Assembly (NCBI RefSeq): GCF_900166665.1
Contig: NZ_LT800494.1
Location: 1,777,262-1,841,261 of the forward strand
Source: Cytobacillus gottheilii
GTDB taxonomy: Bacteria; Bacillota; Bacilli; Bacillales; Cytobacillaceae
DNA length: 64,000 bases
Reading direction: 5' to 3'
This document shows, in pieces, positions 8,418 through 16,476 of the stretch (the first letter of the stretch is position 1; each line of letters starts with the position of its first letter). The notes beneath the pieces were generated by a model. The model was not told where the DNA came from. It saw only the letters and a program-made list of their open reading frames with translations, and searched no databases. Made by a program: the position numbers and the translations under genes.

Positions 8418-8633
8418 TTAATTAGAACCAATGAGGGGATTGTCCTCCAGCTGGTTAGGAAGTTTTGCACCCTGTGCTTCAAGCTCCCGCACAAGATTTC
8501 GATACACATCAATTGAAATTTCATTTTGAATATACGCTCTTTTTGAGAAATCTAATAATTCATTGACATGCTCAGGATCACAATCCCGAAGCTGTTGATA
8601 TTTCTGTTTTAGCTCGTGAATATTCATCATCAT
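8418..8633 (-). CDS. yppF: YppF family protein
   Basis: This is a 71-residue protein. The start is set at the first of three ATGs (MMMNIHELKQKY) because GAGGAGGG lies eight bases upstream; the longer frame would include that site in coding sequence. The motif 'HVNELLDFSKRAYIQNEISIDVYR' (in parts) and 'LVRELEAQGA' match my recollection of YppF. It is encoded opposite to yppE and yppG. Function is unknown. Confidence 0.75.
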   Translation of the reverse strand: MMMNIHELKQKYQQLRDCDPEHVNELLDFSKRAYIQNEISIDVYRNLVRELEAQGAKLPNQLEDNPLIGSN

Positions 8634-8889
8634 TTTTGATGCCCTCCTCAAAGTCTATTACGCATATTAGATGTCCCTGCGCAGGTCTTGATGACTGTAC
8701 AGGTTTTCTTTATGGTAACACGGAATAAAAATTTCCATCGTTTTTACAAAATTTAAACTTCCGACAAAAAACATCATTATCTGACAGGCTCGCGGTGATA
8801 CATAAGCAAATAATTTTGACTGATTATCACCAGCTGGGCAGGTTCATCATATTTTGTAGTATAGAAACAATAAAGGAGGATGTCTGCCT

Positions 8890-9462
8890 ATGTTTGGACG
8901 AAAAAGGCAAATGGTCCAATACCCTCAGCACCGAACAGTATGGAATCATGTTAATCCATATGCACCTTCAGCTTTTGATATGTCTCAGAGCAGACAATCA
9001 AATCATCAGTCCTATAATCAGCAAGCATTTTATGGAGGTATGAACCCTTACTTAACCTCATTTCAGCAGCAGCAGTCCCCGATATTTCAGCAAAATGGAT
9101 ATGATATGCAAAATTATGGCGGAATGGGCTATCTGCCATCGGGGCAGGGATATTATCAAAATCATCAAGCAATGATGAATAATAATACCAGCATTTTTCA
9201 AAATCCCCTTGATCTGCCGCAAGAGAACAGTTATCAGAATCAGAACTATCATATGCAGCAAAACCCTTATCAAAATCCGTATCCAAAACAGTCTTTCATC
9301 CAAAAGAAGCCTTCAGGTGTTCAATCGATTATGAATTCCTTTAAAGGGCAGGACGGTTCGCTCGATTTTAATAAGATGATGGATACAGCAGGACAAATGA
9401 TGAATGCAGTAAGTCAAGTTTCAAATATGGTTAAAGGTGTTGGCGGAATGTTTAAAGTGTAA
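8890..9462 (+). CDS. yppG: YppG-like Gln/Asn/Tyr-rich protein
   Basis: This 190-residue protein has AAAGGAGG ten bases before the ATG. The body is low-complexity (Gln, Asn, Tyr, Pro, Met), which recalls spore coat or outer-layer proteins. The C-terminus is conserved and helical: 'SIMNSFKGQDGSLDFNKMM' then 'VSQVSNMVKGVGGMFKV'. It holds the yppG place after yppF. Spore association is inferred from composition only. Confidence 0.75.
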   Translation: MFGRKRQMVQYPQHRTVWNHVNPYAPSAFDMSQSRQSNHQSYNQQAFYGGMNPYLTSFQQQQSPIFQQNGYDMQNYGGMGYLPSGQGYYQNHQAMMNNNTSIFQNPLDLPQENSYQNQNYHMQQNPYQNPYPKQSFIQKKPSGVQSIMNSFKGQDGSLDFNKMMDTAGQMMNAVSQVSNMVKGVGGMFKV

Positions 9463-9470
9463 TAGAAAAG

Positions 9471-9499
9471 CAAAAGTCCCGATGAGGGGCTTTTTTTAT
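9471..9499 (+). terminator. yppG terminator
   Basis: AAAGTCCC (9473-9480), a five-base loop and GGGGCTTT (9486-9493) followed by T residues, directly after the yppG stop. Confidence 0.85.
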
Positions 9500-9705
9500 A
9501 GAGCTAAAATAACAAGTGAATGTTTCAGTTTGAACAACAAGAGTGCAGATGTTTTTTAAAAAATGGATCGATGGTAAACATTGTTTTTGAAATTTTAATC
9601 AGCACGCTCTCTCTAAGAAAAGAAAGTATAATGGAAAATTTATATTGACAATTATTTTAGAATAGTGAAAAAATACATAAAGGAATGTCATTAGGAGGAA
9701 AAGGT

Positions 9706-10569
9706 ATGTGGCGGGTTGCTCAGCAGGTTATCATTATTTTGCTTCTCATTATTTTCTTGGCATCTTTCCCAATGATGATTTTGGTGGATTCAGAGAGCCA
9801 AGCGATCAAACTAAATATTCAGCAGTTGCCTGAAGTTTATGGGCAGTTTTTGACAGAATTATCAAGAGGCAGTTTAGGTACATATCAGCTTGGTTATCAG
9901 GAACGATCGATAGCAGCAGATATAGGAGATAATTTTTTTACTAGTTTTTCAATTATGCTCATAGGTGTGAATGCAGCGGTTATTATTAGTATTATTTTTG
10001 GCATTTTTATCAGCAGATTTAAAATTACGAGAGTTTTTAGTGCTGTTATAAATATATTAGCAGCGATACCTGACTTTATCATTATTCTTATATCTATGAT
10101 TTTAGCAGTCAATTTTTATAAAATGACAGGCATACGAATCATTTCAATGAGACCGGAATCCGGTGCTCTTAATCTTTGGTTTCCCATTATTCTTGTTGGA
10201 TTTGCGCCAACACTCTATTTATTTAAACTGATCGCGGTGAAATATTACCAAACAGGAGGAGAAGATTATATTCGCACCGCTGTAGCCAAGGGGATGGGCC
10301 TGAATTATATCAATTTCCAGCATGTGTTTAAAAACATAGAACCATTCATTGCTGCAGAGCTTGTAAAAGTGATCTCTCTAGGTATTGGGAATCTATTCAT
10401 AATTGAATATTTATTAAATGTGCCAGGCATCACGAAATTTATTTTCCAAAGTGCAGAAATTCAGCCTATTGCTATTGGATTAATATGTATGCTGGTTATT
10501 TCTTTAATCGTGTTTATGTCTGTGAAGCTTGTATTCTTATTATTTAAAAGAGGTTTTATCTATGAATAA
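9706..10569 (+). CDS. ABC permease, oligopeptide/dipeptide type (OppB/DppB-like)
   Basis: The ATG at 9706 (MWRVAQQV) is preferred because AGGAGGAAAAGG lies just upstream; the ATG at 9685 overlaps its own site. The 287-residue protein has about six membrane segments and a large extracellular loop after the first. The coupling loop 'EDYIRTAVAKGMGLNYINF' is the EAA motif that docks on an ATPase. It overlaps the next permease by eight bases. No ATPase or substrate-binding protein is encoded nearby, so substrate and energising partner are unknown. Confidence 0.85.
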   Translation: MWRVAQQVIIILLLIIFLASFPMMILVDSESQAIKLNIQQLPEVYGQFLTELSRGSLGTYQLGYQERSIAADIGDNFFTSFSIMLIGVNAAVIISIIFGIFISRFKITRVFSAVINILAAIPDFIIILISMILAVNFYKMTGIRIISMRPESGALNLWFPIILVGFAPTLYLFKLIAVKYYQTGGEDYIRTAVAKGMGLNYINFQHVFKNIEPFIAAELVKVISLGIGNLFIIEYLLNVPGITKFIFQSAEIQPIAIGLICMLVISLIVFMSVKLVFLLFKRGFIYE

Positions 10570-11623
10570 ATTAAAGACCATTAATTACTCTTATTACCTG
10601 GGCTTAATCTTAGTAGCTGTTATCTTGTTTTTATGTATGTTTGGACCGTTCATGACACCTCATTCTTTGACTGTTACATTGGAAACACAGTATCGGGACG
10701 GCAAGGTTCTGGCCCCGCCGCTTGAGCCATTTGAAAACACAGACTTCCTCTTTGGTACAGATCGCTGGGGATACGATCTTCTCTCTATGATCCTTTTTGG
10801 CATCCGGTATACGGTCTTTATTGCTCTCGCGGTTACGGTGATAAAAATGCTGGCAGGGACATTAATTGGTTTGTATGCAGGAACAATGAAAAAAACGCCC
10901 ACAATTATTACAGCTTTTGAGAAGGCGTGGAGCTATATTCCGTTATTTTTAATTCTTTATTTTTTTCTCATGCCCATCACTGTTAACAGTGTACTTGAAT
11001 CAAGTACTCTAGTCGTTTATTTTATTTTAGTTGCGGCGATTATCAGTATTCCAAGTGTTGCATCCTCAGTCAGACTGAAGACGATGGAAGTACATAAATC
11101 GACTTATATAGAGGCTGCGAGAACCCTAGGTGCAAAGAAAAACAGACTGATCTGGAAGCATATATTTCCGCAGCTGAAGGAATCGCTATTGGTGATGTTC
11201 ATTTTGGAAGTTGTGTATGTTATTACGATTATGGGGCAGCTGGCTTTAATGAACATTTTTGTTGGCGGTACTATTATGCGCTTTGATCCGACCATTTATT
11301 TATCCGTTACAAAAGAGCTGGCGGGGCTTGTAGGACAGGCACAAGGCAATATTTATGGCAATACTCATATTTTATATGTCCCTCTTGCTGTATTGCTTTT
11401 TACAACGATTTCCTTTAGTTTACTTGCAAACGGCTTGAAGAATAAATTTCAGTCAGATTACCAGCGAACTCCTTGGATTAAGACCGGACAGGATCCGCGG
11501 GTTCGTCCAGCTAGAAAGCAGTATGGCTCACAGAGCTGGAAAAGTGTTACCGTTAATAAAATTATATTTTCTATTCTATTGCTGTTCTTTGCAGGAGCAG
11601 GAGCGTATGTATATTTAACATAG
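10562..11623 (+). CDS. ABC permease, oligopeptide/dipeptide type (OppC/DppC-like)
   Basis: Translation starts at ATG 10562 (MNKLKTINYSYYLG), inside the 3' end of the previous gene, with AGAGG upstream, which suggests translational coupling. The protein has 353 residues. The N-terminal part shows the typical OppC feature 'FLFGTDRWGYDLLS' before the transport domain, and the EAA motif is 'STYIEAARTLGAKKNRLIW'. A last membrane segment at the extreme C-terminus is unusual for OppC. It probably forms a heterodimeric pore with the upstream permease. Confidence 0.85.
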   Translation: MNKLKTINYSYYLGLILVAVILFLCMFGPFMTPHSLTVTLETQYRDGKVLAPPLEPFENTDFLFGTDRWGYDLLSMILFGIRYTVFIALAVTVIKMLAGTLIGLYAGTMKKTPTIITAFEKAWSYIPLFLILYFFLMPITVNSVLESSTLVVYFILVAAIISIPSVASSVRLKTMEVHKSTYIEAARTLGAKKNRLIWKHIFPQLKESLLVMFILEVVYVITIMGQLALMNIFVGGTIMRFDPTIYLSVTKELAGLVGQAQGNIYGNTHILYVPLAVLLFTTISFSLLANGLKNKFQSDYQRTPWIKTGQDPRVRPARKQYGSQSWKSVTVNKIIFSILLLFFAGAGAYVYLT

Positions 11624-11931
11624 GGTTTGTCAGGAAAGACATTCCAATGATGAAATTCAGCTTAAATGATAAGGATTGAAGAATTACTGTTTCTTCTAAA
11701 CTAGTTATTTCAGTCACTGTCACGTTAAAAGTAAATAAGTATGTAATTCAATCCAGCCAACCAAGAACAGGCTCAAAGATGAATAGGCTATATGTGACCT
11801 GCATGAAATATGCAGCCATATAACCTTGTATGGACAAATATTGCACAACAACTTATGTTGCGTTATTTTCATATCGCGGTTTGCTTTCGTGGTTGCGTTC
11901 GGTTCATCAAGCATTTGTCAGTAATACTTAC
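11624..11931. other. Intergenic stretch, nothing recognised
   Basis: About 300 AT-rich bases lie between two convergent genes. I see no credible frame, no strong terminator hairpin and no repeat copy. Confidence 0.5.
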
Positions 11932-12393
11932 TCATTCGTCTTCTAGTAAAATGGTTTTTCCTTTTTGTTTAGGAACTTTAATTTGCAGGAGACCATTTGT
12001 ATAGCTTGCTTTTACTTTTTTTTCATTGATTGGCTGCGGAAGCGGAATGGTTCTGCTTGAACGCTGGAATGATTGCTGCCTCCTTGTAATTTGTCTATTC
12101 TCATCCTCATCAGTGATGCTATCTAACTTGTTTACAGTAATGGTAATGTAGTTATCAAGTACATCGAGCTGTATTTGTTCTTTGTTTACACCTGGAAGCT
12201 CTGCTGAAATGATATGGTAATCATCTTTCTCTGATACTTCCACATGGAATTGTGCAGCAGGAAATGGATTCTTAAAAAAGTCATCCATCGTTTGTAAAAA
12301 TCCTCTAACAGGCTTTTCGTGGAATAATTGATTCATTGATTTCATAATGTCGCCAAAAGGTTCATTGCGATCTTTCTTTTTGTTATCGCTCAT
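11932..12393 (-). CDS. Hsp20/alpha-crystallin small heat shock protein
   Basis: This 153-residue ATP-independent chaperone binds unfolding proteins in the cytoplasm. After a variable N-terminus the alpha-crystallin domain runs from about 50 to 145, with 'ISAELPGVNKEQIQLDVLDN', 'SFQRSSRTIPLPQPI' and the hallmark 'ASYTNGLLQIKVPK' (an A-x-x-x-N-G-L motif). It stands alone; GGGAGGG precedes the ATG at a slightly long distance. It could correspond to YocM or CotP types; I cannot choose. Confidence 0.9.
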   Translation of the reverse strand: MSDNKKKDRNEPFGDIMKSMNQLFHEKPVRGFLQTMDDFFKNPFPAAQFHVEVSEKDDYHIISAELPGVNKEQIQLDVLDNYITITVNKLDSITDEDENRQITRRQQSFQRSSRTIPLPQPINEKKVKASYTNGLLQIKVPKQKGKTILLEDE

Positions 12394-12502
12394 ACAGTCA
12401 GATGCCCTCCCTTGCAGTTAATTCATCTTATCGTATGCAGGAAGCCTGGGAATGGTTCAAAGCAATTGAAGATTATGAACAGTTTGTGACAATACGCTAT
12501 CA

Positions 12503-12518
12503 AGTGATTTACGTCACT
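12503..12518. promoter_or_regulatory. Crp/Fnr-type operator upstream of hcp
   Basis: AGTGA-TTTACG-TCACT is a perfect inverted repeat with the spacing of the Crp/Fnr consensus TGTGA-N6-TCACA (eight of ten positions). It lies 115 bp before the hcp start. A Crp/Fnr-family gene sits 3 kb away, and a similar site precedes the ba3 oxidase operon. Confidence 0.55.
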
Positions 12519-12632
12519 ATATGCATATTGAAATCCCGATAAGCTAAGTAAATAATGCAAGTAGCGATCGTTCTATTAAGGCTAATGGAATGTACGCGGT
12601 ATTTGGGTGTGCTATTTACAATATAGAGGGGG

Positions 12633-13934
12633 ATGAAGGAAATGTTCTGTCATCAATGTGAACAAACACCAGCAGGCGGCTGTAAAATCATTGGAGTTTG
12701 TGGAAAAGATGAAACCATTGCAAGTTTGCAGGATACCATTATATTTGCGCTGAAAGGGATTGCGGCTTACCGGACGCACGCGAATCAGCTTGGCTGCACC
12801 GACCCTTTTGTAGACACAGTTACACATGAAGCACTCTATATGACTTTAACGAATTCAAATTTTAATGTTCAAGAGCATATAGATATGGCAATGAAGGTAG
12901 GTCAGTCCGCTGTTCGTGTCATGGAAATGCTTGATGAAGCTCATACCAAAAAATTAGGCATTCCAGAGCCTATTAAGGTGTCACAAAATAAAATAGAAGG
13001 AAAATGCATTGTGGTTACAGGGCATAACTTATATGCATTAGAAGAACTGCTTAAACAAACAGAAGGATTAGGCATTAATATATACACACATTCGGAAATG
13101 CTTCCCGCTCATGGCTACCCTGCCCTAAAGAAATTTCCCCATCTTAAAGGGAATATTGGGAAAGCTTGGTATGATCAGCGAAGACTATTTGAAAAATTCC
13201 CTGGTGCTATTTTAGCAACCACCAACTGTGTGATGCCGATTAAAGGCTCATATGCAGATCGAATGTTCACATATGAGGTGGCAGGGCTTGAAAATGTTCA
13301 AAAAATTGAAGGTGACGATTTCAGTGCACTTATAAAAAGAGCACTGGAATTGCCTGAAGCAGCGATAGATTCCGATGAAACACTTTTAACCGGTTTCCAC
13401 CATGAAACGGTTTTAGGCTTGGCACCAGAAGTGATAGCAGCAGTGAAGGAAGGGAAAATAAAGAGGTTTTTTGTGATAGCAGGCTGTGATGCTCCAGGAA
13501 AAGGCGGAGAATATTATCGTGAGTTAGCAACATCGCTGCCGCCTGAAACAGTTATTCTGACAACCTCCTGTGGGAAATTCCGATTTAATGATGTCGATTA
13601 TGGGACAGTACCTGGTACAGATATTCCAAGATATATCGATTTAGGGCAGTGCAATAACTCCGGTTCCACAGTGAAAATTGCCCTAGCTTTAGCAGAAGCA
13701 TTTGAATGTGAAGTAAATGAATTGCCAGTAAGCATTGTGCTGTCCTGGTTTGAACAAAAAGCAGTGGCGATTCTTTTAGGGCTTTTCAGCTTAGGTATTC
13801 AAGATATCCGCATTGGACCAAAACCGCCAGAATTTATTTCTGACGGAGTAATGAATGTTCTCCAGGAAACATTTGGCTTAAAGTTAATTGGAACTGCACA
13901 AGAGGATATGGAGGAAATGTTGAAACTATCATAA
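12633..13934 (+). CDS. hcp: Hybrid cluster protein (hydroxylamine/NO reductase), short form
   Basis: This 433-residue iron-sulfur enzyme protects against nitrosative stress by reducing NO or hydroxylamine. The N-terminal cluster motif is C6-x2-C9-x7-C17-x5-C23. Hybrid-cluster ligands are visible in 'FHHETVLG', 'AGCDAPGKG', 'LTTSCGKFRFND' and 'LGQCNNSG', and the late 'WFEQKAVAI'. It is about 100 residues shorter than the E. coli type, as in the class that lacks part of the helical N-domain. GGGGGATGAAGGAA precedes the start. No hcr-type reductase gene is adjacent. A Crp/Fnr-type operator lies upstream. Confidence 0.93.
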   Translation: MKEMFCHQCEQTPAGGCKIIGVCGKDETIASLQDTIIFALKGIAAYRTHANQLGCTDPFVDTVTHEALYMTLTNSNFNVQEHIDMAMKVGQSAVRVMEMLDEAHTKKLGIPEPIKVSQNKIEGKCIVVTGHNLYALEELLKQTEGLGINIYTHSEMLPAHGYPALKKFPHLKGNIGKAWYDQRRLFEKFPGAILATTNCVMPIKGSYADRMFTYEVAGLENVQKIEGDDFSALIKRALELPEAAIDSDETLLTGFHHETVLGLAPEVIAAVKEGKIKRFFVIAGCDAPGKGGEYYRELATSLPPETVILTTSCGKFRFNDVDYGTVPGTDIPRYIDLGQCNNSGSTVKIALALAEAFECEVNELPVSIVLSWFEQKAVAILLGLFSLGIQDIRIGPKPPEFISDGVMNVLQETFGLKLIGTAQEDMEEMLKLS

Positions 13935-13989
13935 AAGGAGATAGGCTGGAATCTTAAATGGTTTCAGCTTTTTCAATTTTCGTTTTTAA

Positions 13990-14922
13990 ATGCAAGCAGA
14001 TTCGGTCTTTAACAACCAAAAATATGTTAATATGGTAATAGAAAAACAGTTTGGGATGATCAGGGAGAAGTGGCGAAATTTGACAGATAGAACAGTTTTA
14101 AATGATGCAGCAGAAAAAGAATATAAAGCAGATTGTTTGACTTGCTTTGGGCTTTGCTGTGTAGCATTGCCATATGCAAAGTCAGCTGACTTTGCTTACA
14201 ATAAAGATGCAGGCACGCCTTGCCGGAATTTGCAGGGTGATTTTTTGTGCAGTATTCACGAAAATTTACGAGGAAGCAAGTTTCGGGGCTGTGCCGTATA
14301 TGAATGTTTTGGAGCAGGTCAAAAAGTTTCACAAGTGACATTTGGAGGAAGGGACTGGAGGCAAAATCAAGAGCTTGCAGATGAAATGTTTCAAGTGTTT
14401 CCGATCATGCAGCAGCTTCATGAAATGCTAATGTATGTTACGGAGGCTTTATCTTTTACAGAAAATCGCTCACTGCATTCCTCCTTGCTAGAAGTTCAGT
14501 CTGAAACAGAAAGTATCACTTTTTTAGCCCCGAAAGAATTGCTGAAAATAAATATAGATGAACATCGTGCTGAAGTGAATGAACTGCTGCTGAAATCAAG
14601 CAAGATGGTGCGCTCTAAATTTCTGCCCAAAGATGGACAAGAGCAGCAGGTTAGAGGGATGGAGTTTATTGGTGCCAAGCTGGCAGGCAAAAAATTTAGA
14701 GGCAAGAGTTTCCGTGGAGCCCTATTAATTGCTGCTGATTTAAGAAATGCTGACCTTCGCATGACAGATATGATTGGTGCTGATCTTCGTGATGCAGATC
14801 TCAGTGGAGCAAATCTAACAGGCAGTTTCTTTCTTACACAGGCACAGTTGAATGCTGCAATTGGCAATAAACAAACCCTGCTGCCGAAAGGACTTGAAAT
14901 GCCTGAACATTGGAGGCGTTAA
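13990..14922 (+). CDS. Cys-rich N-domain plus pentapeptide-repeat protein
   Basis: This is a 310-residue protein. Residues about 49-107 hold a cysteine set: 'CLTCFGLCC', 'PCRNL', 'FLCSIH', 'GCAVYECFG'. That is nine cysteines with a pattern that could bind metal or a cluster. The C-terminal part (about 222-285) is a pentapeptide-repeat right-handed helix (AKLAGKKFRGKSFRGALLI then ADLRNADLRMTD). No good ribosome binding site precedes the ATG at 13990, so the start is uncertain. It follows hcp by 55 bp and may be co-transcribed, which would suggest a link to redox stress; that is inference. Confidence 0.75.
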   Translation: MQADSVFNNQKYVNMVIEKQFGMIREKWRNLTDRTVLNDAAEKEYKADCLTCFGLCCVALPYAKSADFAYNKDAGTPCRNLQGDFLCSIHENLRGSKFRGCAVYECFGAGQKVSQVTFGGRDWRQNQELADEMFQVFPIMQQLHEMLMYVTEALSFTENRSLHSSLLEVQSETESITFLAPKELLKINIDEHRAEVNELLLKSSKMVRSKFLPKDGQEQQVRGMEFIGAKLAGKKFRGKSFRGALLIAADLRNADLRMTDMIGADLRDADLSGANLTGSFFLTQAQLNAAIGNKQTLLPKGLEMPEHWRR

Positions 14923-14969
14923 TTGGGAAGATGTGAGTTTCTCGTTAACATAAAAAGGGCAGGGGCGTG

Positions 14970-15434
14970 GTTAAGCCCGGAAGCTGGAGAATCTAGCAGA
15001 GCTGGGTAGTTAAAAAGGAAAGTAAACGACCGAAGCCGGAGAATCTAGTAGAGCTGGGTGGTTAAAAAGGAAAATAAACGACCGAAGCCGGAGAATCTGG
15101 CAGAGCTGGGTGGTTAAAAAGGAAAATAAACGACCGAAGCCGGAGAATCTAGCAGAGCTGGGTAGTTAAAAAGCAAAGTAAACGACCGAAGCCGGAGAAT
15201 CTAGGAGAGCTGGGTGGTTAAAAAGGAAAATAAACGACCGAAGCCGGAGAATCTAGCAGAGCTGGGTGGTTAAAAAGGAAAGTAAACGACCGAAGCCGGA
15301 GAATCTAGCAGAGCTGGGTAGTTAAAAAGGAAAGTAAACGACCAAAGCCGGAGAATTTAGCAGAGCTGGGTGGTTAAAAAGGAAGGTTACCCCCGCCCAA
15401 AAAGGTCGATCCAGCGGAGATCGGTCGTTTATAC
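14970..15434. repeat. 52-bp tandem repeat array (8 copies) plus inverted partial copy
   Basis: GGAGAAT recurs at 14986, 15038, 15090, 15142, 15194, 15246, 15298 and 15350, an exact 52-bp period with few substitutions. Each unit contains GAATCTAGCAGAGCTGGGT, TTAAAAAGGAAAGTAAACG and ACCGAAGCCG. After the last unit an inverted partial copy occurs (CGGAGATCGGTCGTTTATAC, ending at 15434), complementary to TAAACGACCG of the unit. The array separates the 3' ends of two convergent genes. The period is not a multiple of three and there are no spacers, so it is neither coding nor CRISPR. Confidence 0.95.
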
Positions 15435-15465
15435 ATAAAAACCTCACTCTCACAAATCCATAGCA

Positions 15466-16143
15466 TTAATCCATTGCTGCAAGGAGTCGATCTGGTTCTA
15501 TTATAATTCCGCCGGTGTTATGTTCTAAAATGATCTCTTCTCTTTTCATTTTGGTTAACGTTCTGCTTATGGTTTCTCTAGATGTGCCAATCATTTGAGC
15601 GATTTCCTTATTTGTCATTTTTAATTTCAGCAGGTACATCCCTTTATCGATCATTTTTCCTTCTTTTTTGGCGAGCATGATCAGCAGTTTTACAAGCTGC
15701 ATATTCGAATTATCCAAAACTTGCGCTTCCAGTCTTTCCTGAAGGTCAACTATTTTTTCTCCCAGCACCTTCAGCATTTTGACCGCAAGCTCGGGATTTG
15801 TTGTTAATATTTTTTCGAATTTTGCATTGGGTACGACAATTAGCTGAGCTGCTTCAATGACCTCTGCAAAGGCTGGATACTCTCCTCCTCTAAAAAAACC
15901 AACATGAGGAAACATATCTCCTGCTTTTAGCATATTTACAATTTGTTCCTTCCCGCCGCTATCACATTTATAAATTTTAATGCGTCCTCTTTTAATAAAA
16001 TATACATTCTCCAGTTGCTCACCTTGCATAAAAACATGACTGCCTTTATTCCATTCTCTTATGATTGAAATCTCGTTAATTTTATTAAGTTCATTTGCAT
16101 CAAGCTGTTTAAAAACCGAAAATTGAGTCAGAAAATCTTCCAT
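15466..16143 (-). CDS. Crp/Fnr-family transcriptional regulator
   Basis: This 225-residue protein has an N-terminal cyclic-nucleotide-binding-like beta roll (about 8-120), a long dimer helix and a C-terminal winged helix. The recognition helix is 'NKEIAQMIGTSRETISRTL' (about 178-196). The R-E-x-x-S-R pattern fits readers of TGTGA-type half sites. Only one cysteine is present (near residue 59), so it lacks the Fe-S ligands of Fnr; the signal may be NO, haem or a small molecule. Candidate targets in this window are hcp and the ba3 oxidase. Confidence 0.9.
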   Translation of the reverse strand: MEDFLTQFSVFKQLDANELNKINEISIIREWNKGSHVFMQGEQLENVYFIKRGRIKIYKCDSGGKEQIVNMLKAGDMFPHVGFFRGGEYPAFAEVIEAAQLIVVPNAKFEKILTTNPELAVKMLKVLGEKIVDLQERLEAQVLDNSNMQLVKLLIMLAKKEGKMIDKGMYLLKLKMTNKEIAQMIGTSRETISRTLTKMKREEIILEHNTGGIIIEPDRLLAAMD

Positions 16144-16433
16144 CTCATTTCACTTCCTTTTCGCGGAGCCCTGGCAGCCTGGTGATCTATTTGCTCAAGG
16201 TGGTTTCCCCTATAGTTAGCATAACAAAAATGACTGAGGTAAGAAGCTGGACTTTTGTCTATTAAATGAACTTTTAATGTAGCAATAAAATGTCCTTTCA
16301 CTGTAACTAAGCAGGCATGAATAACGGAAATGGTCAAAGTAATCCCCAAACCAGATGGTCTTTTATCCATACTGTAAAACAGCTCCTGCTTTTCCTGCTG
16401 GAAATAAAATTTTTATGTTAAGCTCTTTTGCAA

Positions 16434-16447
16434 CGAACGTTTATTCG
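16434..16447. promoter_or_regulatory. SOS-box-like site before mrfAB
   Basis: CGAAC-GTTT-ATTCG matches the Firmicute LexA consensus CGAAC-N4-GTTCG at nine of ten fixed positions and abuts a TAAAAT -10-like hexamer (16449-16454). The rest of the 330-bp gap between the divergent regulator and mrfA shows nothing else I can name. B. subtilis MrfAB is described as SOS-independent, so this needs caution. Confidence 0.35.
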
Positions 16448-16476
16448 CTAAAATAGATGGAAGAGGGGTGAGTGTT

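Noticed and set aside
14970..15434. Possible CRISPR array
   Set aside because: Units are contiguous with no unique spacers, the period is exact and there are no cas genes.
16128..16370. 80-codon reverse frame upstream of the Crp/Fnr gene
   Set aside because: It overlaps the regulator start, has no ribosome binding site and no recognisable composition; this is the divergent promoter region.
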